DNA of 37,098 nucleotides, from positions 1-37,098 of IMG/VR virus record IMGVR_UViG_3300014962_000023. One strand, given 5' to 3'. A program made the translations under genes and the position numbers. The DNA is from a virus. Shown here one piece after another: positions 9,521 to 18,455 of the stretch. How positions within the stretch are numbered: position 1 is the first letter of the stretch; each line of letters begins with the position of its first letter. The notes beneath the pieces are model-generated. The model ran no database searches. It saw only the letters and a list, made by a program, of their open reading frames with translations, and was not told the origin of the DNA.

Positions 9521-9994
9521 TTAGGCCACGACTCCGTCAGTGACGGTGCCGGACACGGCCCACGTCACGGTGAAGCGCTGGGCCTCGTTGTCGCCCGACT
9601 GGCTCGGCTCGCGCGAGATCACGGAGCCGGGGTAGACCTCCACCTTGTTAGCCGAGGCAGCGGCCGTGGTCGATCCTCCGAAACGACGCACGATGATGTA
9701 GCCGCTAGCGCCGCGCGTGAGGGTGGTCCAGGCGGTGTCTGCGGAGTCATCGCGGTACAGCTGCAGGGTCAGGCTGTCTCCACCGTAGGAGCCGGGGAGA
9801 TTCTTGTTCTGCAGGTTCGCAATGTCGGATGCGTCGATAGTCGTACCCGAGACCGGAGTCTGCAGGCCGTCGCGGCGCATGAAGGGCGTGAGCTCGGTGC
9901 CGGCCGTGATCTCGGTGGTCGTCGGCGCGGCAGTATTCGCGACGGTCGGGACAAACCAGACCCGACCCTCACCAGTGAATCCCTTACGGGCCAT
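9521..9994 (-). CDS. Major tail protein (tail tube)
   Basis: 157 aa, ATG at 9994, 2 nt after the TGA of the 51-aa gene. The sequence is mostly beta strand (SLTLQLYRDD, SGYIIVRRFGG, QRFTVTWAVSGTV), small and Gly/Thr-rich, as tube proteins of actinobacterial siphoviruses are. Its place before the tail chaperones and after the tail terminator matches the standard order. It should be the most abundant tail protein. Confidence 0.86.
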   Translation of the reverse strand: MARKGFTGEGRVWFVPTVANTAAPTTTEITAGTELTPFMRRDGLQTPVSGTTIDASDIANLQNKNLPGSYGGDSLTLQLYRDDSADTAWTTLTRGASGYIIVRRFGGSTTAAASANKVEVYPGSVISREPSQSGDNEAQRFTVTWAVSGTVTDGVVA

Positions 9995-9996
9995 GG

Positions 9997-10152
9997 TCAG
10001 TTCTCCTTGGGGTTAGCCGGCTTGCCGGCGGGTGATCCAGCGGGCTTGCTGGCGTCTTCGGGCGTCCAGCCGGAGGTCTCCATGAGCGTCTGAGCGGTGG
10101 ACTCGGGGACGTCGATGGGCTGGCCCGGCAGGTCGGGATGGATGAGCCGCAT
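9997..10152 (-). CDS. Small protein between tail terminator and tail tube genes
   Basis: 51 aa, with ATG at 10152 preceded by GGAGG at a good distance; it ends at TGA 9997-9999, immediately before the tail-tube gene. The N-terminus MRLIHPDLPGQPIDVPES is followed by a Pro/Lys/Ala tail. Short proteins of this kind, with a conserved acidic-proline N-terminus, often lie here in actinophages; their function is not known. Tight spacing and a strong ribosome site make it a real gene. Confidence 0.72.
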   Translation of the reverse strand: MRLIHPDLPGQPIDVPESTAQTLMETSGWTPEDASKPAGSPAGKPANPKEN

Positions 10153-10162
10153 GAGGGCCTCC

Positions 10163-10606
10163 CTAGGGCGTGGTGTGGATGGCGTACCGATCTACCGAGA
10201 GGTAGAGCGGAGGAGTCACGTCGTCGTCGCGACGGACATTGATGGAGTCGGACAGTTCAATGAGTCCGACAGTTCGGCCGGTGACCGAGATGGCGCCGAC
10301 GGCGAGGACCGCGGCCCGGCCGCGGTCGCGGATAGAGTCAGCCTGTTCGGCGGTCTTGCCGACATAGGAGACCTGGATGGTCTGTACGGCGTCGGCGTTG
10401 GGATCAGAGACCGTGCCGCCCTCAAGGAGCGTCTGTCCGGGCCATACGACCGCGTAGCCGTTGAAGGCTGAGTTGATATTAGGCGTGTCGCCCTGCCAGC
10501 CTCCGGCAGTTGGCCGGTCGCCGTAGCCAGCGCGATTAGTCCCGAGGGCAGCGTTGAGTGACGCCACGACCGCTACCGCAATCGGGCGTTCGGTGGGGAC
10601 GCTCAC
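10163..10606 (-). CDS. Tail terminator-like protein
   Basis: 147 aa, start ATG overlapping the stop of the upstream gene (ATGA at 10603-10606). The alternating strand/helix pattern (PIAVAVVASLNAALG, AVQTIQVSYVGKTAEQADSIRDRGRAAVL) fits the gpU/tail-terminator fold that caps the tail before head joining. The gene order (connector, stopper, gp10-like, this gene, tail tube) supports the call; sequence alone would not decide it. Confidence 0.7.
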   Translation of the reverse strand: MSVPTERPIAVAVVASLNAALGTNRAGYGDRPTAGGWQGDTPNINSAFNGYAVVWPGQTLLEGGTVSDPNADAVQTIQVSYVGKTAEQADSIRDRGRAAVLAVGAISVTGRTVGLIELSDSINVRRDDDVTPPLYLSVDRYAIHTTP

Positions 10607-10995
10607 CGGATTGAATCCTCAGCCGCGTCGGCCAGGGCTTCCTCAAACCTAGGGCCCTCGCGATCCAGGGCGGGGCCCATATGCGCGTTTGGGCCTGAGT
10701 GCGTGCCGCCGTACTCAAGGATGGGCCCAAGGAAGCCTTGTAGGCCCGCTCCCAGTTCGCGGTCGGGTCCGATTTCGGCCATGACGCCACCAGCTGCGTA
10801 GTAGGTGTCATAGGTAATGGACGACGGGTACTTGGGCGCGTGGCGCAGCCCGCGAGCAAAACGGCGGGCTTCGGTCTTCACGTTCAGCGCGCCCTTTTGG
10901 ATGATCTTGCGCGCGTCATTGCCCAAAATCTTGGGGGCCGCGGTGAGGTCGGCCACAAGTTCGTCAATTTCGCTTGTGTCAATGATGAAGCGCAC
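10603..10995 (-). CDS. HK97 gp10-like head-tail / tail completion protein
   Basis: 130 aa from GTG at 10995, which overlaps the previous TAG (TAGTG); GAGG lies 9 nt upstream. The N-terminal helix with SEIDELVADLTAAPKILGNDARKII and the C-terminal HMGPALDREGPRFEEALADAAED are typical of the gp10-like family, including the YPSSITYD/GPILEYGG core. These proteins lie between the stopper and the tail terminator and help in neck or tail completion. Confidence 0.78.
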   Translation of the reverse strand: MRFIIDTSEIDELVADLTAAPKILGNDARKIIQKGALNVKTEARRFARGLRHAPKYPSSITYDTYYAAGGVMAEIGPDRELGAGLQGFLGPILEYGGTHSGPNAHMGPALDREGPRFEEALADAAEDSIR

Positions 10996-11387
10996 TACTT
11001 CATCACCTCGCACGTCAGTCTGCGCGCGCTGATTTGTGATCCGACGGTCACGGCCTGGACGCGCAGGGCCATGCCGACAAGGCGCGGGTCGTCGGCGGCC
11101 GCGGAGATGCTGACCTGGTCATCGGTACGAATAGCCGTGGACGACACGGGGATGGACACGACATAGGTGTCCAGCGTGTAGACGTCGTCGCCTGCCGAGA
11201 CGCGGCGGTCGCCGCCCGTGGGAGCCTTCACCCGGCAAGGTCCGCTGTAGACAGTGGTCCGGGCGGGCTCGGTGAAGGTGTCGGTCGCGGGGTCATAGAC
11301 CTGCGTTCCGGTGCCTGCACGAGTGATGGTGCATGTCTCGGTCATGAGCCGAGCGGCGGCGGCGCGGGCTCCCTCGAGGACGGGCAT
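10995..11387 (-). CDS. Head-tail stopper-like protein (DUF6093 type)
   Basis: 130 aa. MTETCTITRAG near residue 15 and the beta-barrel pattern (YSGPCRVKAP, YVVSIPVSST, GMALRVQAVTV) match the actinophage head-closure family often labelled DUF6093. The start overlaps the previous stop by one base, and the end overlaps the next GTG. It should close the portal-connector channel and dock the tail. Confidence 0.75.
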   Translation of the reverse strand: MPVLEGARAAAARLMTETCTITRAGTGTQVYDPATDTFTEPARTTVYSGPCRVKAPTGGDRRVSAGDDVYTLDTYVVSIPVSSTAIRTDDQVSISAAADDPRLVGMALRVQAVTVGSQISARRLTCEVMK

Positions 11388-11980
11388 TAGTCCTCCATGA
11401 CGTAGGCGCCGCGGCCGTACTTGGCGCGCAGGCGCTCGGCAACGGCGGGCGGTACGGACATGCCAGGCGCAGAGGAGCCTGCCTGGTAGGAGACGGAATA
11501 GTCATCAATGCGCTCCGACTGAAGCGCGCCGGGGTCCATGGAGCCCGTGCGCTTGAGTTGCTGGAACGCCTGGAGGACGAGCGCACAGGTGATCTGTACG
11601 AGGTCGGCCGGAATCGCTGTGGCCCCGTGTGTGTAGGTGACTTCCATGACCGCGTATTTCAGGGTCGTCGTGGTGTATCCACTGACCGCGTACACGGAGT
11701 CGTCGCCGTCCCAGTACCACTCGGTCACTGGTGTGAGCGTTGTGCCATTGACCTTTACCGTGTCGACGCTGCGGACAGGAAACTCAACCAGGTCAATCTC
11801 GACGTCATCCCACTCCACTCGCTCGCGGATGGTCGTGGTAGCACCCTCGACGCGCTGTCCGATGACGGACTGGAGGTATCCCGTGGCGTCGGCGATAAGC
11901 GCCGTCACCTGGTCAGCCTCAGTGGCCGTCAGTGCGCGCCCAAGGCGGGTGCTCACGTCGGAAGCGGTCGCGAATGCCAT
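11387..11980 (-). CDS. Head-tail connector (adaptor) protein
   Basis: 197 aa. The N-terminal helical half (FATASDVSTRLGRALTATEADQVTALIADATGYLQSVIG) is the usual gp6/gp15-like adaptor signature; the middle is beta-rich and includes FPVRSVDTVKVNG and EWYWDGDD. It follows the capsid gene by one small ORF and precedes the stopper. It is expected to form the ring below the portal. Confidence 0.82.
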   Translation of the reverse strand: MAFATASDVSTRLGRALTATEADQVTALIADATGYLQSVIGQRVEGATTTIRERVEWDDVEIDLVEFPVRSVDTVKVNGTTLTPVTEWYWDGDDSVYAVSGYTTTTLKYAVMEVTYTHGATAIPADLVQITCALVLQAFQQLKRTGSMDPGALQSERIDDYSVSYQAGSSAPGMSVPPAVAERLRAKYGRGAYVMED

Positions 11981-11981
11981 G

Positions 11982-12164
11982 TCAGTCCTTCGGCTCTGCC
12001 TTGGCGGTGGGGCGCTTGGGCTTCTCGGGGTCGTCCACGACGGTCAGTTCCCCCGCCGCAACACGCTTGTCGAAGTAGTCGCGGTCAATTTCGGAGCCGA
12101 TGATGAGGCTGACGACAGCCCCAGCCGGTCCCCTGACCCACACCTTCTCGGTCTTCTCGGTCAT
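11982..12164 (-). CDS. Small head-region protein
   Basis: 60 aa; the stop lies one base before the connector start. The sequence has a short beta N-terminus (EKVWVRGPAGAVVSLIIG), then FDKRVAAGELTVVDD and a Lys/Pro-rich tail. Similar short proteins with the phrase KRVAAGEL occur between capsid and connector genes of actinophages; I know no assigned function. A small head decoration or connector accessory is possible but unsupported. Confidence 0.65.
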   Translation of the reverse strand: MTEKTEKVWVRGPAGAVVSLIIGSEIDRDYFDKRVAAGELTVVDDPEKPKRPTAKAEPKD

Positions 12165-12224
12165 GCAGTTCCTTCCGGTGTGACCGGATAGGGGGCCGGG
12201 CTAGTGCCCGACCCCCTTCCCAGG

Positions 12225-13073
12225 TCAGGAGACGGTGACGTCTGCGGTCGCGAGCGCCGTGGGGCGGACGACCTTGGCGCCGTAGAGGTGCAGGCCCTTC
12301 ACGAAATCCGCGAAGCGCTTCTCCATGCGACCCTGCTCGACCGAGACGATCTGGTCGGCGTAGGTAGTTGCCATGGGGTGACCGGCGACGATGATCTTGC
12401 CGGTGGATGCGCCGGCCGGGGCGTTGTTCGACTTGTAGATGTCGAAGCCCAGGGCGCGGCCGATGTTGCCGTTGAGGATCGGGCCGGTGCTGCCGTAGGA
12501 GTTGGCCGTCACGAAACGGGTGTCCTGGAGGAAGTAGCCCTCGAGGGACGGGGTAACCACGACGTAGCGACCCTCGGTCGGCACGTTGGACTCGTCAAGC
12601 TTGATGCTCAGGTCAATGAGCAGCTTGAATGCGGTGTCGGCCGAGTTGACCGACTTGGCGCCGAGGGCGTTGCCCGAGTCGACGCCGGTCTTGAGCAGGC
12701 CGGCGACGTAGGAGTCAGCCGTGTCGCGCAGCTTGTACGACGCCTGTCCCAGGGCCTGAGCCATGAGCGACGCGGCGTTGCGCGCTTGGCGGGCATGAAC
12801 GTCGTCAACCTGGAAGGAGAACGACTTAGCCTGGTCGACCACCAGCGTGGTCTCGGCATCCGTCAGCGCCTGGATGGTGATGTCGCTGTCGGGGGTGTAC
12901 GTGGAGACCGTGGGGTCGGACACGTTCACGATGTGGACGGTGTCGCCCTGAGTGGCGATGTCGCCCACGTAGTCGCGGTTGCAAACGGTCGGAGCAGCGA
13001 AGACGAGAGCCTTCTTGAGCGAGACGAGGACCTCTGCTGCCCAGACCTCGGACTGTGCCTTGGTGATAGCCAT
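12225..13073 (-). CDS. Major capsid protein (P22-coat-like, HK97 fold)
   Basis: 282 aa. N-terminal SEVWAAEVLVSLKKALVFAAP followed by DYVGDIATQGDTVHIVNVSDPTV, then FQVDDVHARQAR, is the pattern of the P22 coat-like capsid family of actinophages. The C-terminal part has GFDIYKSNNAP and MATTYADQIVSVEQGR. It lies directly after the scaffold gene. ATG at 13073 is preceded by GAAAGG. It builds the procapsid shell. Confidence 0.9.
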   Translation of the reverse strand: MAITKAQSEVWAAEVLVSLKKALVFAAPTVCNRDYVGDIATQGDTVHIVNVSDPTVSTYTPDSDITIQALTDAETTLVVDQAKSFSFQVDDVHARQARNAASLMAQALGQASYKLRDTADSYVAGLLKTGVDSGNALGAKSVNSADTAFKLLIDLSIKLDESNVPTEGRYVVVTPSLEGYFLQDTRFVTANSYGSTGPILNGNIGRALGFDIYKSNNAPAGASTGKIIVAGHPMATTYADQIVSVEQGRMEKRFADFVKGLHLYGAKVVRPTALATADVTVS

Positions 13074-13097
13074 GGTGGCCTTTCTGGGGGTGAGTGA

Positions 13098-13682
13098 TTA
13101 GGACTTGACGCCCAGGACGTCGTCGAGTTGCCCCTTGAGCCGGGCTTCAACGATCTGTTCTGGAGTCATCCGCTGCAGGTCTGCTTCTGTCAGCTGCACC
13201 GGCTGGTCGCCCTTTGGCCCGGCGTCCGGCGAGCCGAACTTCTTTCCGGGTGCTGGGGCGGCCTTTGCAAACCGCTCAACGGCGGCGTTGATGGCTTCTT
13301 CGTCCACGCCTTCGGTGGTCACGAACTTGGACACGTCCACCAGGTCAATGAGGGCATCGACATCGGCAACCTTTCCGGCTGCCGCTGCCTTGAATGAAGC
13401 CTCAGCGAGTTTCTTCTGGAACTTGCTAGCGGCGACCTGTTGGCCGCGCTGCTCGGCTTCAGCAATGGCTTTCTCTGTGTCCGTCATGCGCTCGGACCGG
13501 AGTTTCTCCAGTTCGCGCATGGCGTCATGAGAAGCGCTTTCATTCTTACGCGAGAGCGCCTTCCATTTCTCTGCCTCGGCCTTCCAGTCCCGGTCGGCTT
13601 CCTCCGTGGAGGGAGGCGGCGGGGTGGTGGTGTCAGTCGTGTCGGTTGATTCGTTGCCCATTTCGGGCGTCTCGTCTGCCAT
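13098..13682 (-). CDS. Scaffolding protein
   Basis: 194 aa starting at ATG 13682; GGGAG is 6 nt upstream, better than the ATG at 13703. The protein is highly charged and helical: an acidic Thr/Pro-rich N-terminus, a coiled coil about residues 30-90 (DWKAEAEKWKALSRKNESAS, then MRELEKLRSER), and a Lys/Gln-rich C-terminus ending LTEADLQRMTPEQIVEAR. This is the classic scaffold composition, and the gene sits directly before the capsid gene. Confidence 0.88.
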   Translation of the reverse strand: MADETPEMGNESTDTTDTTTPPPPSTEEADRDWKAEAEKWKALSRKNESASHDAMRELEKLRSERMTDTEKAIAEAEQRGQQVAASKFQKKLAEASFKAAAAGKVADVDALIDLVDVSKFVTTEGVDEEAINAAVERFAKAAPAPGKKFGSPDAGPKGDQPVQLTEADLQRMTPEQIVEARLKGQLDDVLGVKS

Positions 13683-13736
13683 CTGGTCTCCCGTTTCGGG
13701 CAATCGGCTCCCTTGCGGAGCCGGAAACTTGTGTGG

Positions 13737-14843
13737 CTACCTGTTGCCGGCGCGTGTCCAGATGTCCGCCGGGAAGCCCATGTCGCGCAGGAGCGACTTA
13801 CTGCTTCGGTCAAAGTCAGGCGTCCAGCCGGAGCGCACGTAGCCGTAGCGGCTGAGGAGCGCCTGGGCTAGTTCGCGGTCGTCGCCGGCCAGTTGATAGA
13901 TGGAGCGCGGTGTCAGGCGGGCCTGTCCGGCTCGCTCGAGGTATCCAGGCCCTCGGAGAGCGCCGTCGCCGGTGCGGCCGGGAATCGCCATCGTGCGGCC
14001 AGCGCGGCCCTGCCGGATCGTCGTTCCCTCGTTGGTGGCCTGCAGCCTGGTGCCGTTCTCCAGGTCAAAGCTGTAGAGGCTCCCCTTCTTGCGGGAGATA
14101 TTCACGACCTGGTTCATGTCTGCGCCATCGCGGATGGCTTGAGCATTTGCTTGGCCGAAGATGCGGTCTTGTTCCTGGGCGCTCAGGGAGTCGAAGTAGC
14201 CCTGCGGGTTCGTGCGCACGTCTTCGACCCCGGCGGCTTCGGCGTAGGGGACGTGGACGCAGTCGCAGCGCGGATGGCGCTGGAATCCGTCACTCCAGCG
14301 GTAGACGCGACCGGCGAGGATGACGCAGCGGGGGCAGGACGGCGTCTGCAACATCCGCACGTAGCCAGTGACGTTCGTGGCCATGGTGATGCTGGCGTGT
14401 GTCGCGTTACTGCCAGCTTGCTGGACTTCACTCAGGGCTAGGTTCACCATGCGCATCCCGGCCGATAGCAGGGACTCGCTCGGTGGGGCGCCCGCTGTGA
14501 TGGCTTGGCCAGTGCTGGCGATGACCGAGCCCATGGCGGCCTCAAGTGTGATGCCGCTGGCAGTAGTCCCCGCGAAGGCTGCGGGGTCAGTAGTTCCGAC
14601 CATCCCGGCGTCAAAGCCCTGCGCAGCTCCCTGCGCTAGGACGTAGGCGCTGGCGCTTGCCGCCGCCAAGACCTGTCCGGCGGTCACGACCTGGACGGCA
14701 TTGGGTTGGATAGCGGCCCAGGATGCGCCGATGGCGGCGATGTCAACTTCTCGCCACCAGGACTGGATAGCCCTGGCGGTGCGCTTGGCGATGGCGGCCT
14801 GTTGCCGGTAGTACGTGGCGGCGACCGACTGCGCGGTGGCCAC
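13737..14843 (-). CDS. MuF-like minor head / capsid morphogenesis protein
   Basis: 368 aa, GTG start 3 nt after the portal stop. The N-terminal two thirds are helical and Ala-rich. The segment CPRCVILAGRVYRWSDGFQ followed by RHPRCDC near residues 175-200 is the Cys/His signature of the MuF-like minor head proteins that follow portal genes. The C-terminal region includes LTPRSIYQLAGDD. It is probably ejected or helps procapsid assembly; I see no protease or toxin fusion. Confidence 0.86.
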   Translation of the reverse strand: MATAQSVAATYYRQQAAIAKRTARAIQSWWREVDIAAIGASWAAIQPNAVQVVTAGQVLAAASASAYVLAQGAAQGFDAGMVGTTDPAAFAGTTASGITLEAAMGSVIASTGQAITAGAPPSESLLSAGMRMVNLALSEVQQAGSNATHASITMATNVTGYVRMLQTPSCPRCVILAGRVYRWSDGFQRHPRCDCVHVPYAEAAGVEDVRTNPQGYFDSLSAQEQDRIFGQANAQAIRDGADMNQVVNISRKKGSLYSFDLENGTRLQATNEGTTIRQGRAGRTMAIPGRTGDGALRGPGYLERAGQARLTPRSIYQLAGDDRELAQALLSRYGYVRSGWTPDFDRSSKSLLRDMGFPADIWTRAGNR

Positions 14844-14846
14844 GGG

Positions 14847-16280
14847 CTAGGCCGTGGGCTTGGGGCCCGCGAACGCGGCCAGGTCCCCGACCATGAGCCG
14901 GTCCAGGGATGACGCGCGCAGCGATTCCACTCGCGCTAGCTCGCTGTCGGACAGTCCATACTTCTCCGCAAGCCAGGCGAATGGGAAGCCAATGGTCTGC
15001 AACTTGAGGAGCGCGTCCACGAGCTGCGCTTCGGAGCGCGTCTCAGAGTCGCGCCACAGGACACGGCCACCGCGGCAGGCATCGGCTAGTGCAGCGTCGT
15101 CCTGAGTGAGCGCAACCAGGCGGAAAACCTCGCGGACGGCCGGGGAGAAGTAGGTCTGCATTTCGTTGACCTTTTTGGCCAGCCCAGCCTCAGCCGCGCG
15201 CAGCGACTCCGCGGACAGGTTTGCCATCTTCCCGACCAGGTAATGCTGCGGGGTGCGGGTCTGCGCGGCTAGGTGGCCCACGGCCACCTCAACGACGTCA
15301 GTGAAGACCTTGAGGTCGGCGGCATTCCATTGCCCGATGCTGGCGTTCTGGCCAGTGAGCCACAGCATTCGGCCTTGCTCAAGCTGTGGAATCTCCACGG
15401 GCTTCTCGCCGACAATCTGCCCATTTGAGTCGAGCACGGGGATCATGGGCATTTCCGCGCCCATGACTACGCGCGCCGGCAGGGAAGCGAAATCCGCGGC
15501 TGTGAACAGATACGCCCAAAGGAGGTTGATGGCGTCTTGGAGCGCCATCGCGCCCTGAATCTCGGAGAGCGGGGCCTGTCCCAACATCGGCCGGTTGGGA
15601 AATTCCACGATGGGGACTTCTCCGAGTGGATTGGGTAGCGGCCAGGGCTCCCCGGCGACCGTGCGCTGATCCCATTTGCGGTCGTCATTTCCCCACTTGG
15701 AGACCGGGCGCTGGAACTTCCACACGGCGGACGGCGTGTAGAGCGTGGCGTACTCGGTGTCGTCGTCGCGCCATGCCTTGAGCGCCGAGCGACGCACGCG
15801 GGGGCGCTCGCTGTCGTAATCGACGATGACCTGGGAGGGGTGTTCCCAGGTCATGAGTGGCTGGTCCGTGTCTGGATCGCCCCAGACGAGGACATAGGAC
15901 GTCGCAGCAATCCCGGACTCGAGGAAGCCTTGGGAGGACTGCAGGTCCATGTCGTTGCGCTTCCACACGTCCCATAGGGCGCGCTCTACGTCGTTGACGG
16001 TGGAAGCGTCGTCCAGGCGGAAGCCGGTGACCTCGAGGCGTTCGGCCGGTGAGTCTGCGATAACGCGACACCAGTTGTCGGAGAACTGTCCGAGGTTGCG
16101 TTCCATCTGAAATTCGCGGAAGCGGTCGGACACGAATTCTAGTCGCTGGTCTCCGCGGTAGTAGGCGTCGCACTTCTCAACACCCTTGGATCGGGCGATG
16201 AGCGACTTATGGAGGCGGTTCAGGGTCGCTATAGCCATGTCGCGCTCGCTGGCGCGCGGCTCAAGGGCCATTACCGTCAT
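14847..16280 (-). CDS. Portal protein (SPP1 gp6-like)
   Basis: 477 aa, with AAGGAGG upstream of ATG 16280. Landmarks are YYRGDQRLEFVSDRF near residue 40, NWCRVIADSPAERL, YVLVWGDPDTDQP and the C-terminal QTRTPQHYLVGKMANLSAESLRAAEAGLAKKV helix. All are typical of the SPP1-gp6/phage portal family in actinophages. It forms the dodecameric DNA channel at one capsid vertex and is the docking site for terminase. It follows the large terminase gene by 9 nt. Confidence 0.93.
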   Translation of the reverse strand: MTVMALEPRASERDMAIATLNRLHKSLIARSKGVEKCDAYYRGDQRLEFVSDRFREFQMERNLGQFSDNWCRVIADSPAERLEVTGFRLDDASTVNDVERALWDVWKRNDMDLQSSQGFLESGIAATSYVLVWGDPDTDQPLMTWEHPSQVIVDYDSERPRVRRSALKAWRDDDTEYATLYTPSAVWKFQRPVSKWGNDDRKWDQRTVAGEPWPLPNPLGEVPIVEFPNRPMLGQAPLSEIQGAMALQDAINLLWAYLFTAADFASLPARVVMGAEMPMIPVLDSNGQIVGEKPVEIPQLEQGRMLWLTGQNASIGQWNAADLKVFTDVVEVAVGHLAAQTRTPQHYLVGKMANLSAESLRAAEAGLAKKVNEMQTYFSPAVREVFRLVALTQDDAALADACRGGRVLWRDSETRSEAQLVDALLKLQTIGFPFAWLAEKYGLSDSELARVESLRASSLDRLMVGDLAAFAGPKPTA

Positions 16281-16289
16281 CGGCCCTCC

Positions 16290-17921
16290 TTAGGCGACGT
16301 AGACGTAACTCGGTGAATTGGCGAGCAGGCCGGCGGCGAGAACATCGCCCGCGGCCTCGCAGGCAAGTGCATCGGCAATGACCATGTCGATCTTTTGGTG
16401 ATCGGCTGGCTTCCCAATGGCGATGCCGCCTGGTCGGCGGACCTTGCGCGCGTTCGCCAGGTGCGCCCGCAGGATCGGACAACCGTCGTGGTCGTAGGAA
16501 CCTGACGCGGTGTCAGTCGATAGGCGCTCGAGGGCGGCGGCCATCTGCCGGGTGCGGTAGGTGGGCCAGATGATGACGCGGCGGTCGCCGTAGCGAGCGA
16601 TCCAGTTGTCAAGTTCTGACTGCCAGAGTTCGTGGTCGGCGTACATGCGCACGACCTCGTAGCGGTCGAACAGTTCCTCAATGGCGGCATTGACCTCTGA
16701 GCGCGGAACCTCGCCGCCATGCTCGGCCGGGGCCCAGAATGTCGGCTTGCCGTCCGCGAACGTGGGGGTGAAGCCGTAGGGCTTGCCGTTGGGCAAGTTG
16801 AGCCAGCGGGCGCGAATGACCGTCCAGTCGTCGTACTGCGATCCGTCAAAGCCGAGCACGATCTTGGCCTTGTCGGGGACGACCTGCGCATTGGTAAGCA
16901 ACTCCCAAGCCGCGAGCTGGTCGCGGTTCCACCAAGCGTCTGACCCGGCGACGATGCGATTGCCGAAGAAGCGCTCGGCCTGGGCCGGGTCTTTCTCCAG
17001 TAGCTCGGCGGCTTCGGCCTCAATGGCGTCAAGGTCGACCCATCCGCCCGTTTTGGTCTTGACGGAGTCGCCGTAAACGATTCGGTGAATCTTCCGGCGC
17101 TCGCGCTTGTCGGTGTACGACAGGCCCAGCGGAGCCGAAGCGTGGTCGCGGTAGACGTCCATTGCGCGAGACTCGGCGGTGCGTTGGGCGACGGAGTCTT
17201 CCGACGGGTCCCATGCGTTCGTGAATTCGACTGCGCGGCCGCCCATTCCAGCCAGGCCGCGGCGTTGAATCTCGGCCACCTTGACCATTCCGGTGGTGGG
17301 GAACCAGATACCGGTCTCGTCCTGGGGGACGAACGTGACGCGCTGGCCTAGTCGGGACTTGGCCGAGGATGTGACGACGTCGATGCGGCCGCCGCCGGGT
17401 AGGCGGATAAATTCCTCGCCAGTCTTGGGGATGACCTCGGCGAGCGGCCCGTATTCGATCATTGGGCGCAGAGCGTCGTAGATGTTGTCGGTCTGTTCCT
17501 CGGACGTGGCAGTGACCTGGATGAGTGGCGTGGGCCATGCGCGCCCCATGGGCTCGCCCGGTTCGTATTCGTAGAGCCATCCGCATCCGCAGCCGTGGTC
17601 TCGGCAGTCGTAGACCTCGCCGCCACCGGCCCAGCCCGCGAACAGCGCGGGGCCGACGGCCTCGAGGCAGATCATGGCGGCCGCGAGGGGTGACTTGCCC
17701 CATTTCTGCGAGCGCACCAGCTGCGAGCGGCGATGCACGAATGCCGTGGCCATCTGCCCGTACTCGGCGTCAGGGTTGACGTCGTAGTGGTTGGCGAGAA
17801 AGGTCGCTTGCTCGCGCGTCAGGAAGAATGGCCGGCCGCGCTCAAAGCCGTCCGGGATGACGGCGTGCGCTTCAATCCACTCAAGTGCGACGAGTAGCGG
17901 GCGGTCAGCCTGCCGAGCCAT
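16290..17921 (-). CDS. terL: Terminase large subunit
   Basis: 543 aa. The ATPase has a Walker A-like RSQKWGKS (residues 70-77) and a Walker B with catalytic acid in VTFVPQDETG (D201, E202), followed by a coupling segment near VEFTNAWDPSEDS. The nuclease domain shows the acidic triad in LGFDGSQYDDWT, RMYADHELW and KIDMVIADALA. It overlaps the small subunit gene by 17 nt. It cuts concatemers and pumps DNA through the portal. Confidence 0.96.
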   Translation of the reverse strand: MARQADRPLLVALEWIEAHAVIPDGFERGRPFFLTREQATFLANHYDVNPDAEYGQMATAFVHRRSQLVRSQKWGKSPLAAAMICLEAVGPALFAGWAGGGEVYDCRDHGCGCGWLYEYEPGEPMGRAWPTPLIQVTATSEEQTDNIYDALRPMIEYGPLAEVIPKTGEEFIRLPGGGRIDVVTSSAKSRLGQRVTFVPQDETGIWFPTTGMVKVAEIQRRGLAGMGGRAVEFTNAWDPSEDSVAQRTAESRAMDVYRDHASAPLGLSYTDKRERRKIHRIVYGDSVKTKTGGWVDLDAIEAEAAELLEKDPAQAERFFGNRIVAGSDAWWNRDQLAAWELLTNAQVVPDKAKIVLGFDGSQYDDWTVIRARWLNLPNGKPYGFTPTFADGKPTFWAPAEHGGEVPRSEVNAAIEELFDRYEVVRMYADHELWQSELDNWIARYGDRRVIIWPTYRTRQMAAALERLSTDTASGSYDHDGCPILRAHLANARKVRRPGGIAIGKPADHQKIDMVIADALACEAAGDVLAAGLLANSPSYVYVA

Positions 17922-18381
17922 TGACGGCCTTCAGCCGTTCACGCATCGAAGTGGCGTTGCTGGTCCGCCCGACAGTTGTGGTCTCCACGCGACGCGAGCC
18001 GATCTCGTCGGTGGAGATTTTCCAGCGCAGCGACGCCATGCCCGGCGCGGTGAGCCCGAGCGCGTCGGCCTGTTGCCGCTGCAGTGTCCGCAGAGACGTC
18101 GGCGCGAGTGGCTGCGTCGCCTCGCACCAGTTACGGACGTACATGGCGACTTGGTCCTGTAGGTGAAGTTGCTCCCAGATGACCGCCTGGGGCATTCTCC
18201 AGAGCTTCGCCCAGTAGCCCTTTTCGGCCGGCGACTGCTTGGCGAGCGGCCACTTTGGGGTAGCACCCTGACGGCCCTCGGCCGGAAGCGTTGTCCAGCC
18301 GGGGTCTGACTTCCGGTCACGAGCCAAGGCGTTCGGGTCTGGCGGTGGGCCTGACCGGACTCTCTTTCCTCCGCTGGGCAT
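17905..18381 (-). CDS. terS: Terminase small subunit
   Basis: 158 aa. I chose ATG 18381 because GGAGGGGGCGAA sits just before it; an in-frame ATG at 18396 is possible. The motif RKSDPGWTTLPAEGRQG, then KLWRMPQAVIWEQLHL, is typical of small subunits found before this type of large terminase in actinophages. A helical region with ALGLTAPGMASLRWKI follows. It should recognise the packaging site, probably near an upstream region with HNH and DnaA-box-like sites. The start of the late operon is near here. Confidence 0.85.
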   Translation of the reverse strand: MPSGGKRVRSGPPPDPNALARDRKSDPGWTTLPAEGRQGATPKWPLAKQSPAEKGYWAKLWRMPQAVIWEQLHLQDQVAMYVRNWCEATQPLAPTSLRTLQRQQADALGLTAPGMASLRWKISTDEIGSRRVETTTVGRTSNATSMRERLKAVNGSAG

Positions 18382-18455
18382 TTCGCCCCCTCCCATTTCG
18401 GGTTCAGGTAGAACGGATTCGGGGTTACGCTGGCTGCAAGAGATCGGGGGATCGC